In this document: positions 15,663 to 23,452 of the stretch, in pieces | Layout of the letters: each line of letters begins with the position of its first letter | Position numbering within the stretch: position 1 is the first letter of the stretch | NCBI GenBank assembly: GCA_002966495.1 | Contig: CP016490.1 | Coordinates: 1,922,001-1,986,000 of the forward strand | Reading direction: 5' to 3' | Source of the DNA: Halomonas sp. GFAJ-1 | GTDB taxonomy: Bacteria; Pseudomonadota; Gammaproteobacteria; Pseudomonadales; Halomonadaceae | DNA: 64,000 bases | The notes under the pieces: model-generated | Told to the model about the DNA's origin: nothing | The model's input: only the letters and a program-made list of their open reading frames with translations | Database searches by the model: none | Position numbers and translations under genes: made by a program

Positions 15663-17044
15663 GCACGCTGTTTGTTAACGCCACGATTGTCACCATGGAC
15701 CCGCAGTTGGGCGAACTGAGCGATGGTCAGGTACTGATCGAGGGTGATCGTATCGTCGCCGTGGGGCATGACCTGACCGATCACCCCAAGGCAAACGCAG
15801 CCGAGGTGATCGACTGTGGCGGCGGTATCCTGATTCCCGGGTTGGTGAACGCCCATATGCATACCTGGCAGACCGGCCTGCGCGGCGTTGCCGCCAACTG
15901 GACGCTGCTGGAGTATTTTCGCCATGTTCACCGTGGCCTGGCGGCGCTGTTTACGTCCGAGGATATCTACATTGCCACCCGGATGGGCGCGATTAACCAG
16001 TTGAATTGCGGTACCACCACATTAGGTGATTGGTGCCATAACAACCCGACCCCCGAACACACCGATGCCGCGGTGAAAGGGCTAAAGGAATCAGGCATTC
16101 GCGCGCTGTTTCTGCATGGCTCGCCTAAGCCCGACCCCCAACCAGGCCAGCCGCACTTTAGTGAAATTCCCCATCCCCGCCATGAGATAGAGCGCTTGCT
16201 GAATGGTGAGCTGGCAAACCCAGAAGGGCTCGTCACCTTAGGCATGGCTATTCTCGGCCCTCACTACTCAACCTTAGAGGTGACGCTGCAGGATTTTGCT
16301 TTGGCCAAAGAGTTTGGCCTGGTCGCCTCAATGCACCAGGGCGGCGGTGAAGCCGTGGCCCCCGGTGCCTGGGACGAGGTGGAAGCGCGTGGCCTGTTAG
16401 GCCCCGATATCAACATTGTGCATGGCCAAAGTTTGGACGAGGGCCAAATGTCCCGGTTCTGCGCCAGCGGCGTGACGTTCTCCATTGCCCCTGAAAACGA
16501 GATGACCCAGGGCCACGGTTTCCCGGTGACTGGGCTTGTTCGCCAAAACGGCGGCGTGGTGTCGTTGGGCGTGGATCTTGAATCGGTGCTCTCTGGAGAT
16601 ATGTTCAGCGTCGCCCGGGCAGCCCTGGGTATGCAGCGCGCGCTTGATAACGACGCCTCGCGCCATGAAGAGGGCAAGATCCCCGATACCTCCACCATTA
16701 CCACTAGGGAAGCGCTGGGCTGGATTACCCTCGATGGGGCAAAAGCGCTGGGTCTTGATGACCGTATTGGCAGCCTCACGCCGGGTAAGCAGGCCGACTT
16801 AGTGCTGCTGGATAGCAACCAGCTCAACATGCAGCCGGTGAACGACCCTATCTCCACAGTGGTCATGCAAACCAGCCTTGCCAACGTCGATAGCGTGATG
16901 GTGGCCGGGCAGTTCAAAAAACGTGGTGGCCGTCTGCTCATGGAGACTCAGCAAGGTATCGCTGAGCTAGCCAAATCCGGCCACCGCATTCACGCCGAAC
17001 TGCTGGCGCGTGAAGCGCAATCAACACAGGAGGTCACCCAATGA
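15659..17044 (+). CDS. ATZ/TRZ-like metal-dependent amidohydrolase
   Basis: An amidohydrolase-superfamily protein (461 residues) of the subgroup that includes chlorohydrolases, S-adenosylhomocysteine deaminase and other aminohydrolases. The metal ligands are visible: HMH in VNAHMHTWQ (about 65), a His in SMHQGG (about 223), VHGQ (about 258) and the Asp of GVDLE (about 304). C-terminal beta-sandwich sequence LTPGKQADLVLLD closes the composite domain. It lies between maleylacetate reductase and an oxidoreductase with overlapping start and stop codons, so it should work in the same pathway. It probably removes an amino or similar group from a ring. Its true substrate is unknown. Confidence 0.8.
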   Translation: MSTLFVNATIVTMDPQLGELSDGQVLIEGDRIVAVGHDLTDHPKANAAEVIDCGGGILIPGLVNAHMHTWQTGLRGVAANWTLLEYFRHVHRGLAALFTSEDIYIATRMGAINQLNCGTTTLGDWCHNNPTPEHTDAAVKGLKESGIRALFLHGSPKPDPQPGQPHFSEIPHPRHEIERLLNGELANPEGLVTLGMAILGPHYSTLEVTLQDFALAKEFGLVASMHQGGGEAVAPGAWDEVEARGLLGPDINIVHGQSLDEGQMSRFCASGVTFSIAPENEMTQGHGFPVTGLVRQNGGVVSLGVDLESVLSGDMFSVARAALGMQRALDNDASRHEEGKIPDTSTITTREALGWITLDGAKALGLDDRIGSLTPGKQADLVLLDSNQLNMQPVNDPISTVVMQTSLANVDSVMVAGQFKKRGGRLLMETQQGIAELAKSGHRIHAELLAREAQSTQEVTQ

Positions 17045-17988
17045 TAACCGCTTCTACAACGTCCTCAACGACCCCAAAGGTGGCGTGGGTAGGCTTGGGT
17101 AAACTGGGTTTGCCGATGGCTGCTCGGATCATTCAATCCGGCACTCCTGTTCAAGGGTTTGACCTGTCGGCGGAGCGCCTTGCTCTCGCTGCAGAGATCG
17201 GGGTGACGCCTCATCAAACGCTGGCAGATGCTGTGGCCGGTTGCGACTTGGTGTTTGTGTCCATCCCCGATGACCGAGCATTGATCAGTCTATGCCTTGA
17301 GGCTGGCGAGCTGATTCGCCACATGATGCCCGGCAGTACCTTGATTGAGACAAGCACGGTGAGTGTGGAAGCCTCTGCGCGAGTGGCCGAGGCGGCAACG
17401 GCTCACGGTGTGGTCTATCTGCGCAGCCCGGTATCCGGTAACCCCGTCGCGGCAGAGGCGGGCACGCTGTCTGCGATGGTCTCCGGCCCACGGGAAGCAT
17501 TGGAAACGGCCAAACCCGTATTTGCAGCGTTTACCAAAGCGCAGTACTGGTTGGGCGACGAAGAGCAGGCCCGGGTGGCCAAACTGGCCATCAACCTAAT
17601 GATTGCCGTCAGTGCCGGGATGATGAGTGAAGCGCTGACGCTGGCGCGTAAAGGCAATATTGAGTGGGACGCTATGTTAGAGCTGATCTCTGACAGCGCG
17701 GTGGGCTCCCCCATGGTGAAGTACAAGGTGCCGCCCCTGTTAGCGCGGGATTTTACCTCGACGTTTTCCGCCGCGCAGATGGCCAAAGATCTTGATCTTA
17801 TTCTTGATTGCGCCCACGGCACTGGGGTCTCGACCCCGCTAGCGGCGCAAATGCGCGAAGCCTATACCGCCCTTATCGCCACCGGGCATGGTAACGATGA
17901 CTATATCGCCACCGTGCATCATACCGAGCGCCTGTCAGGGTTGGGTGAACCTTCGCCAGCCACGCAGGGAGGGCACACACATGCGTAA
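17041..17988 (+). CDS. NAD(P)-dependent oxidoreductase, 3-hydroxyisobutyrate dehydrogenase family
   Basis: A beta-hydroxyacid dehydrogenase (315 residues) related to 3-hydroxyisobutyrate dehydrogenase and tartronate semialdehyde reductase. The Rossmann motif VGLGKLGLPMA is near 17-27. The substrate loop SPVSGNPVAAEAGTLSAM (about 129-146) and the lysine-bearing VAKLAINLMIA (about 178-188; catalytic Lys expected there) are both present. It starts behind CACAGGAGGTCAC, overlapping the amidohydrolase stop, and its own end overlaps the dioxygenase start. It could act on a small semialdehyde or hydroxyacid released during catabolism; the substrate is not assignable. Confidence 0.85.
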   Translation: MITASTTSSTTPKVAWVGLGKLGLPMAARIIQSGTPVQGFDLSAERLALAAEIGVTPHQTLADAVAGCDLVFVSIPDDRALISLCLEAGELIRHMMPGSTLIETSTVSVEASARVAEAATAHGVVYLRSPVSGNPVAAEAGTLSAMVSGPREALETAKPVFAAFTKAQYWLGDEEQARVAKLAINLMIAVSAGMMSEALTLARKGNIEWDAMLELISDSAVGSPMVKYKVPPLLARDFTSTFSAAQMAKDLDLILDCAHGTGVSTPLAAQMREAYTALIATGHGNDDYIATVHHTERLSGLGEPSPATQGGHTHA

Positions 17989-18844
17989 TCTCACCACCGA
18001 CAATATTACCGCCGCCGTAATTGATGAGTTTTCAAGCTGTGAAGATGAACGGCTGAAAACGCTGCTCAATGGCTTGGTAAACCACCTGCATGCTTATCTG
18101 CGCGAGGTGAAGCCCACCGAAAAAGAGTGGACTCAAGCAATTGAGTTTCTCACCCGTGCAGGGCAAATGTGCGACGACGAGCGCCAGGAGTTTATTCTGC
18201 TGTCTGACACCTTGGGCGTCACTATGCTGGTGGATGCAATTAACCACGCCAGCAGCGACCCTAAGATTACCGAAAGCACCGTGTTGGGGCCTTTTTACGT
18301 TGCCGACCCTCCCCAAGCCAACCAGGGCGATGCCATTAACTGGGGCGTTGAAGGCGAGCCTCTGTTCATCGAAGGTTACGTACACGACGCCCATGGCAAG
18401 CCTTTGGCGAATGTCGTCATCGACGTTTGGCAATCGGACAGCGAAGGCTTTTATGACGTCCAGAAGCCTGAGCTTGAAAGCTCGACCCTGCGCGCACGCT
18501 TTCATACCGACAGCCAGGGCCGCTACGCCTTCTGGACGGTGACGCCGTCCCCTTATCCCATCCCGACCGATGGGCCGGTGGGCAAAATGCTCGAAATCAC
18601 CGGACGTCATCCATATCGTCCCGCCCATGTGCATTTCATGCTGATGGCACCGGGCTACGAAACCCTGGTGACTCAAATCTTCGCGGAAGATGACCCCTAT
18701 CTCGACTCTGACGCGGTATTTGGCGTGAAAGATTCCCTGGTGAAAGAGTTCATTTACATGCCAGCGGGAAAAGCGCCAGACGGTCGGCAGATGGACACCC
18801 CATACCGCTATTTTCAATACGACTTCGGCTTAAAGACGGCCTGA
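17981..18844 (+). CDS. Hydroxyquinol 1,2-dioxygenase (intradiol)
   Basis: A 287-residue intradiol ring-cleavage dioxygenase. The four Fe(III) ligands are visible: Y158 (GFYDV), Y192 (SPYPIP), H216 and H218 (PAHVHFM). An N-terminal helical dimerisation domain of about 100 residues precedes TESTVLGPFYVADPP, typical of the catechol/hydroxyquinol branch. Pairing with maleylacetate reductase favours hydroxyquinol (benzene-1,2,4-triol), which would be cleaved to maleylacetate. The ATG at 17981 follows CAGGGAGGG and overlaps the previous gene by 8 bp. An in-frame extension back to 17888 lies wholly inside that gene and is unlikely. Confidence 0.92.
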   Translation: MRNLTTDNITAAVIDEFSSCEDERLKTLLNGLVNHLHAYLREVKPTEKEWTQAIEFLTRAGQMCDDERQEFILLSDTLGVTMLVDAINHASSDPKITESTVLGPFYVADPPQANQGDAINWGVEGEPLFIEGYVHDAHGKPLANVVIDVWQSDSEGFYDVQKPELESSTLRARFHTDSQGRYAFWTVTPSPYPIPTDGPVGKMLEITGRHPYRPAHVHFMLMAPGYETLVTQIFAEDDPYLDSDAVFGVKDSLVKEFIYMPAGKAPDGRQMDTPYRYFQYDFGLKTA

Positions 18845-18903
18845 ACGACTCACCCTGAACGCCTGGCTCCTACTGAGCGGGTTAAACCGAAAGAGGCAAC
18901 ACC

Positions 18904-19494
18904 ATGACAACGATTAACCAAGCAGCGATGGCCACCCTATTCACAGAAGCGCGTACCCATAACGTTTGGCAGGACCGAGAGGTGAGCGAGGAAACGCTGC
19001 GCGAACTGTATAACCTGATGCATTTCGGCCCCACCTCAATGAACTGCCAGCCATCACGGATTATTTTCCTGACCACTGACGAAGCCAAGGAGCGCCTGAA
19101 GCCAGCGCTTTTGCCAGGCAACCAGGAAAAAACCATGAAAGCCCCGGTGGTGGCAGTGATTGGTTTTGATACGGAGTTTTACGAGCACCTGCCGCGCATG
19201 TTTGCCCATAACAAAGACGCTAAATCGCTGTTTGAAGGCAAGCCGGACTTCATTCACTCTACGGCGTTCCGCAATAGCTCAATTCAAGGCGGCTATTTGA
19301 TTTTAGCGGCCCGTGCGCTTGGCTTGGATGCAGGCCCTATGTCGGGCTTCAATAACGCTGCGGTGGATGAAGAGTTCTTCCCAGAGGGTAAAGTGAAGAG
19401 CAACTTCCTGTGCAATTTAGGCTATGGCGATGCCAGCGCCCTGTTCCCGCGTGGCGACCGCTTTGCCTTCGATGAAGTGTGCACCGTACTGTAA
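18904..19494 (+). CDS. RutE-like reductase (malonic semialdehyde reductase family)
   Basis: A 196-residue flavin reductase of the nitroreductase fold. It closely resembles RutE, which reduces malonic semialdehyde to 3-hydroxypropionate in pyrimidine breakdown: TLFTEARTHNVWQDREVS, FGPTSMNCQPSRI and FRNSSIQGGYLILAARALGL all look RutE-like. Other rut genes are absent. The start follows AAGAGGCAAC, 59 bp after the dioxygenase gene. In this operon it may detoxify a three-carbon semialdehyde or reduce a nitro/quinone intermediate; sequence does not decide. A terminator follows. Confidence 0.85.
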   Translation: MTTINQAAMATLFTEARTHNVWQDREVSEETLRELYNLMHFGPTSMNCQPSRIIFLTTDEAKERLKPALLPGNQEKTMKAPVVAVIGFDTEFYEHLPRMFAHNKDAKSLFEGKPDFIHSTAFRNSSIQGGYLILAARALGLDAGPMSGFNNAAVDEEFFPEGKVKSNFLCNLGYGDASALFPRGDRFAFDEVCTVL

Positions 19495-19528
19495 GCACAC
19501 TTACACACGCATACTGGTTGACCTACCG

Positions 19529-19560
19529 AAAAAGGGCCGTGCCTGTCATGGCCCTTTTTT
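19529..19560 (+). terminator. Rho-independent terminator after the RutE-like gene
   Basis: AAAGGGCC/GGCCCTTT stem with a GTGCCTGTCAT loop, followed by a run of T. It should end the main catabolic transcript, separating it from the TSUP permease. Confidence 0.75.
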
Positions 19561-19608
19561 CTGCGTGGGTGGCCCGGCGTTAAGGCGCAATCTAAAAGGG
19601 GTGTTCTG

Positions 19609-20352
19609 ATGGCGTTTGATTGGGTGTTTGTGGCACTGATGATAGTGGCCGTGTTACTGACGGGGATTTCCAAATCAGGGTTTGCGGGTGGGGTGGGGGT
19701 GGTCGCGGTACCGCTGATCTCCCTAAAGGCGAGCCCGACCTTTGCAGTGGCGGTGATGCTACCGCTGCTGATTGTGATGGACGTGTTTAGCCTAAAAGCG
19801 TGGTGGCGACAGCGGGTGGACCGCTTGTTGTGGCTGATGTTTCCGCCTGCGATATTGGGCGTTGCGGTGGGCTACTTTACCTATGGCTGGTTTGATGAAG
19901 CGCTGCTGACATTGCTGCTGGGGATTTTTTCCGTACTGTTTGGTCTGTGGGGCCTGCTTAAACCGCTGCGCGGCCGACTGCTGCCCACGTGGGTGGGGCG
20001 TCTGTGTGGAGGAATCGCCGGGTTTACCAGTTTTATTGCTCATGCGGGCGGCCCACCGCTGAACTTTTACTTGCTGCAGTGCCAACTCACTAAGCAGCAG
20101 TTTTTAGGCACGGCGGTGGTGTTTCTTGCGATCACCAACGTGGTAAAGCTGGTGCCCTATACGCTGCTTGGCTTGGTGACGTTCGATAATCTCACCATCG
20201 CACTGTTGCTGTTGCTGATGCCGGTGGCATGGCTGGGTATTCGGTTAGGGCTGATCATTCAGCGGCGGATGGATGGCGAGCTGTTTTTCAGGGTGATTCT
20301 TTGCCTACTCATTTTGTTAGGTATCCGGTTGATCATCGATGGAGTAAGTTAA
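19609..20352 (+). CDS. TSUP family (TauE/SafE) membrane permease
   Basis: A 247-residue membrane protein with about eight hydrophobic segments. The start is SKSGFAGGVGVVAVPL (about 22-37), the signature repeat of TauE/SafE (TSUP) transporters, and a second repeat, FIAHAGGPPLNFYLL, is near 142-156. Members export or import sulfite, sulfoacetate or other small organic anions. Here it lies between the catabolic genes and their likely regulator and may handle an acidic product or by-product. It starts after AAAAGGGGTG. The substrate is unknown. Confidence 0.85.
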   Translation: MAFDWVFVALMIVAVLLTGISKSGFAGGVGVVAVPLISLKASPTFAVAVMLPLLIVMDVFSLKAWWRQRVDRLLWLMFPPAILGVAVGYFTYGWFDEALLTLLLGIFSVLFGLWGLLKPLRGRLLPTWVGRLCGGIAGFTSFIAHAGGPPLNFYLLQCQLTKQQFLGTAVVFLAITNVVKLVPYTLLGLVTFDNLTIALLLLLMPVAWLGIRLGLIIQRRMDGELFFRVILCLLILLGIRLIIDGVS

Positions 20353-20386
20353 AGCCACCATAAAAAAAGAGGCGAGTGGGCTGACC

Positions 20387-22150
20387 ATGTTTGACGATAC
20401 GCATCCAGAAGGGCCTTACGATACGCTTTCACAAACGCCCTTATCTAAAATATCGAACACAGAGTTAGCTCGTTTCATTGAGTTCATAGAAAAATTCGAA
20501 AACGAGACCGAATCAACACTCTCGATGTCGTTGGGGTATCGTGAGATGCGGATGTTGCTGCACGTGATGCGCAATCATCTGGCTGGCCGATTAACCACGC
20601 CCACCTCGCTGGCGGATGCCTCAGGGCTGACCTACGGCACCGCCAAGCGCGGGATTGAAAGCATTATGCAGCGCGGCCTTCTGATTTCGCGCCCACGCAC
20701 AAAGACCGGAAAAACCGTCTCATTGCACCCCTCCCCACAGATGATAGATGAGTGGGAAAGCTACGCGGAACGCATCAAGGGCCTGCTGGGCCCGCTGTTT
20801 GGGATCGACCCCGCCTCAGAGTCTGGCAGCAAGATATTTTTAGGCACGTCAGCGTCTCAGCAGGTGATCTCGACGCCCGCTGTGCTCTCCGCGCGGCTGG
20901 AGCTGAAAGGGGGCTTACGTGTGCTGGCGCATGCGGACCCTACGTTCATGGCCATGCATAATTTAAAACGCCAGCTAGAGTCTATTTTCGGCCTGGAAAT
21001 TCGCAATAAAGCGCGCTCCATTGATAACTTACTGGATGATATTCTCGACAATGCTCGCTTGGCGAAATCCCGCTACGATATTGTGGCCTGCGACTTGCCC
21101 TGGTTTGGTGACTTGGTTTCGCAAGGCGTTTTGATGCCGCTAGATGCGCTCATCCAGCGCGATGGCTACGATCTTTCTGACTTCCACCCGATGGCGATCC
21201 AAAGCGCCGGCTATGGGGGCTGTCAGTACGGTATACCCGTACAAACCACCCCTGAACTGCTCTGTTATCGCAAGGATATTTTGGCGGCTGCGCAGTTAAC
21301 GCCCCCCAGCACCACCGAGGCCTTGGTAAAAGTTGCACGACAGTTGCACGACCCCGCGAAGGGGCGATACGGCATCGCTTGGAACGCCGCCCGTGGCACG
21401 CCGCTGGGGCATACGTTTAGCTTCCTGATGGCTAAATTTGGGCAGCCCATTGTCGATCTACCGCTGCATGCAGGCGGCTTCGATTTTCAAAACGCCAGCG
21501 GTGAGCAGCTGCGGCCGATGTTTCAATCGGACGCCGCTTACCGAGCCTGCGAGTATATGCTGGATATTCTCAAATACTCTCCGCCGAATATTCTCAATAT
21601 GTCTTGGTACGAGCGGGCGCAGTCCTATGCCTCGGGTGAGTCGTGCATGGCTTACTGCTACACGCTGTTGGCACCCTTGATTGAGTTCGATAAGCGATCA
21701 CCGACATACGGCAATACGGGCTATTTATCCCACCCGGTGGGCAATCACGGTAGGGCGATTACGCCCATTGGTGGGTATGCGCTGGCGATACCTGCCAACC
21801 TATCTAAAGAGCGGGTGGAGGCCGTGTGGACGGCGCTAAAACACCTTACATCGCCCAATATGTCTAAGCTCTACATCATGAACGGTAGCTTGGTCACACC
21901 GCGTTTTAGCGTTAGCCAAGACCCGGAAGTGTCCGCGCTGTCGCCGTTGATTAAGATTGTCGATGATATGGCGAAGCAGGATGTTTTGCAGGCGTGGCCA
22001 CGCCCGCCGGTTCCTGGCATTACCGAGCTTATCAGCATCGCAGGTAATGAGATTTTCGAGGTGCTAGACGGGCGGCGCTCGATAAAGAAAGCGCTCTCTA
22101 TCGCCCAAGAGCGCGCTGATAACGTTATGCGGGAAAAGGGGCATTATTGA
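20387..22150 (+). CDS. Regulator fusing a winged helix to an extracellular-type solute-binding protein domain
   Basis: A 587-residue protein with no signal peptide and no membrane segment. Residues about 45-130 look like a MarR/GntR-type winged helix (YREMRMLLHVMRNH, then TPTSLADASGLTYGTAKRGI as helix-turn-helix). From about 150 to 560 it resembles a type II periplasmic sugar-binding protein: QVISTPAVLSARLE, YDIVACDLPWFGDL, YGIPVQTTPELLCYRKD, PIGGYALAIPANLSKERVEAVW. A binding-protein fold kept in the cytoplasm beside DNA-binding sequence suggests a one-component sensor of the compound imported by the neighbouring ABC system. It starts behind AAAGAGGCGAG. Gene position supports control of this island. 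Confidence 0.75.
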   Translation: MFDDTHPEGPYDTLSQTPLSKISNTELARFIEFIEKFENETESTLSMSLGYREMRMLLHVMRNHLAGRLTTPTSLADASGLTYGTAKRGIESIMQRGLLISRPRTKTGKTVSLHPSPQMIDEWESYAERIKGLLGPLFGIDPASESGSKIFLGTSASQQVISTPAVLSARLELKGGLRVLAHADPTFMAMHNLKRQLESIFGLEIRNKARSIDNLLDDILDNARLAKSRYDIVACDLPWFGDLVSQGVLMPLDALIQRDGYDLSDFHPMAIQSAGYGGCQYGIPVQTTPELLCYRKDILAAAQLTPPSTTEALVKVARQLHDPAKGRYGIAWNAARGTPLGHTFSFLMAKFGQPIVDLPLHAGGFDFQNASGEQLRPMFQSDAAYRACEYMLDILKYSPPNILNMSWYERAQSYASGESCMAYCYTLLAPLIEFDKRSPTYGNTGYLSHPVGNHGRAITPIGGYALAIPANLSKERVEAVWTALKHLTSPNMSKLYIMNGSLVTPRFSVSQDPEVSALSPLIKIVDDMAKQDVLQAWPRPPVPGITELISIAGNEIFEVLDGRRSIKKALSIAQERADNVMREKGHY

Positions 22151-22183
22151 GCAGGGCCATTACGGAGCAGATAAAAAGGAGTA

Positions 22184-22214
22184 GCCCCCATCCCTGAGAG
22201 GCAGGCATGGGGGC
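22184..22214. terminator. Hairpin between convergent regulator and SDR genes
   Basis: GCCCCCAT/ATGGGGGC stem between the two stops. The better T run (CTCCTTTTTATC) is on the minus strand, so it may terminate the SDR transcript. Confidence 0.5.
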
Positions 22215-22235
22215 GGTGGCTTCTTTGCTGGAGGC

Positions 22236-23039
22236 TTACTGCATGATCATACCGCCATCGATCATCAGCAGCTGGCCTGTCATATAATCAGACTCTTGGC
22301 TGGCAAGGAACGACGCGGTGCCGACCACATCTTCTGGATAAGAGTAACGCTTCATCAGAATCATTTTTTCAGCCAGTTCATCCATTGACTGGCCCTGCTT
22401 TTCGAATTTGCCGATGCTGACTAAGTCTTTATCCAGCTGTTCCCAAAGCTCGGTGCGCACCACGCCTGGGGCATAGCCGTTAACGGTAATGTTATGATCA
22501 ACCAGTGCTTTTGCACCGCCGTTAATCATCGCCAGCACGGCATGCTTGCTGCAGGAGTAGGGCACCACATCGTCAAATGCCTGACGGGAAAGAATCGAGC
22601 CCACGTTAATGATTTTATAAGGCCCGCTTTCTTTGCCCTGGCTAATCATCTGTTTAGCGGCTTCCTGCATACCGAGCAAGCAACCCAGCGCATTGACATC
22701 CATAATTTGATGCCAATTTTCTTCAGTGATATCCAGAAACATTAATGGCTTATTGATACCGGCATTGTTCACCATCACGTTTAAACTACCAAACGCTTCT
22801 ACTGTGGCGTTAACGGCTGCCTGCACTTCTGCCCGGTTAGTCACATTCAACTTAATGGCAATGGCATCGCCACCTTTTGATTTGATGCGCTGAGCGACCT
22901 CTTCGCACCCCTCGATGTTGAGATCCGCCACGCAGACCTTTGCCCCTTGCGCGGCATAATGCTCAGCGACAGCCGCCCCCATGCCACGCGCAGCGCCAGT
23001 AATGAGACAGTGTTTACCTTTCAGTCGAGTGTTATCCAT
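22236..23039 (-). CDS. Short-chain dehydrogenase/reductase
   Basis: A classical SDR (267 residues). It has the cofactor motif TGAARGMG (about 14-21), Asp near 39 (ADLN) favouring NAD(H), NNAG (about 90-93), the catalytic Ser within VGSILS, and the YSCSK active-site Tyr/Lys pair near 159-163. The C terminus LLMIDGGMIMQ is typical. I start it at the ATG at 23039, preceded by AAGGTGA. A longer frame to 23093 is open but has no better start. It is divergent from the beta-keto-acid cleavage enzyme, for which it could make the keto-acid substrate from a 3-hydroxy acid (inference). Confidence 0.88.
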   Translation of the reverse strand: MDNTRLKGKHCLITGAARGMGAAVAEHYAAQGAKVCVADLNIEGCEEVAQRIKSKGGDAIAIKLNVTNRAEVQAAVNATVEAFGSLNVMVNNAGINKPLMFLDITEENWHQIMDVNALGCLLGMQEAAKQMISQGKESGPYKIINVGSILSRQAFDDVVPYSCSKHAVLAMINGGAKALVDHNITVNGYAPGVVRTELWEQLDKDLVSIGKFEKQGQSMDELAEKMILMKRYSYPEDVVGTASFLASQESDYMTGQLLMIDGGMIMQ

Positions 23040-23452
23040 GAGGTCACCTTGTAAGTTTTGTTGTGGGTCAGTATGCGCTGCCACCTTTGCCACATCGTGG
23101 TGGTGGGGTGCCGGTAGCCCGCGCTAACAAGGACGTGCGTTGTTAAATCGGCGTTGCGAATAACAGAGGTGCAACCTTGTGATAGGCATTCTCAGGCGGT
23201 CTTGTCGCTAAGGACAGAGCGCCTTGTTGTTAATATGGCCAGATTGGACTTTTTTTCATTCCTCGCATTATGAAAAGCGAAAGTGGCAGTGCTTTAATCG
23301 CCTCAGAGTGATAGGGAGTGCAGCCGTTAATAACGAATGTAAGTGTTGTAAAACGCTATTAGTGCGTTTTTTTAATGTTAGGTGTTAGCCGTATTGCATC
23401 TAACGCTTATTCCTATTGTTAGTGCTTATTATAAAAATAAAGCGAGGTACTT
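23040..23452. other. Divergent intergenic region with repeated TTAGTGC / TAACGCTTATT boxes
   Basis: No gene is seen in these 413 bp between the SDR and BKACE starts. Near the BKACE gene, GCTTATT recurs at 23405-23411 and 23424-23430, 19 bp apart, and related TTAGTGC sequences occur just upstream, suggesting regulator sites. AT-rich sequence (TATAAAAATAA) lies just before the BKACE ribosome-binding site. The regulator is unknown. Confidence 0.35.

Noticed and set aside
17888..17980. Extended N terminus for the hydroxyquinol dioxygenase
   Set aside because: It lies completely within the preceding gene, while ATG 17981 has a strong ribosome-binding site and gives normal family length.
22184..22214. 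Possible riboswitch or sRNA between the regulator and SDR
   Set aside because: A single hairpin between convergent stops is explained by termination; no further structure was seen.
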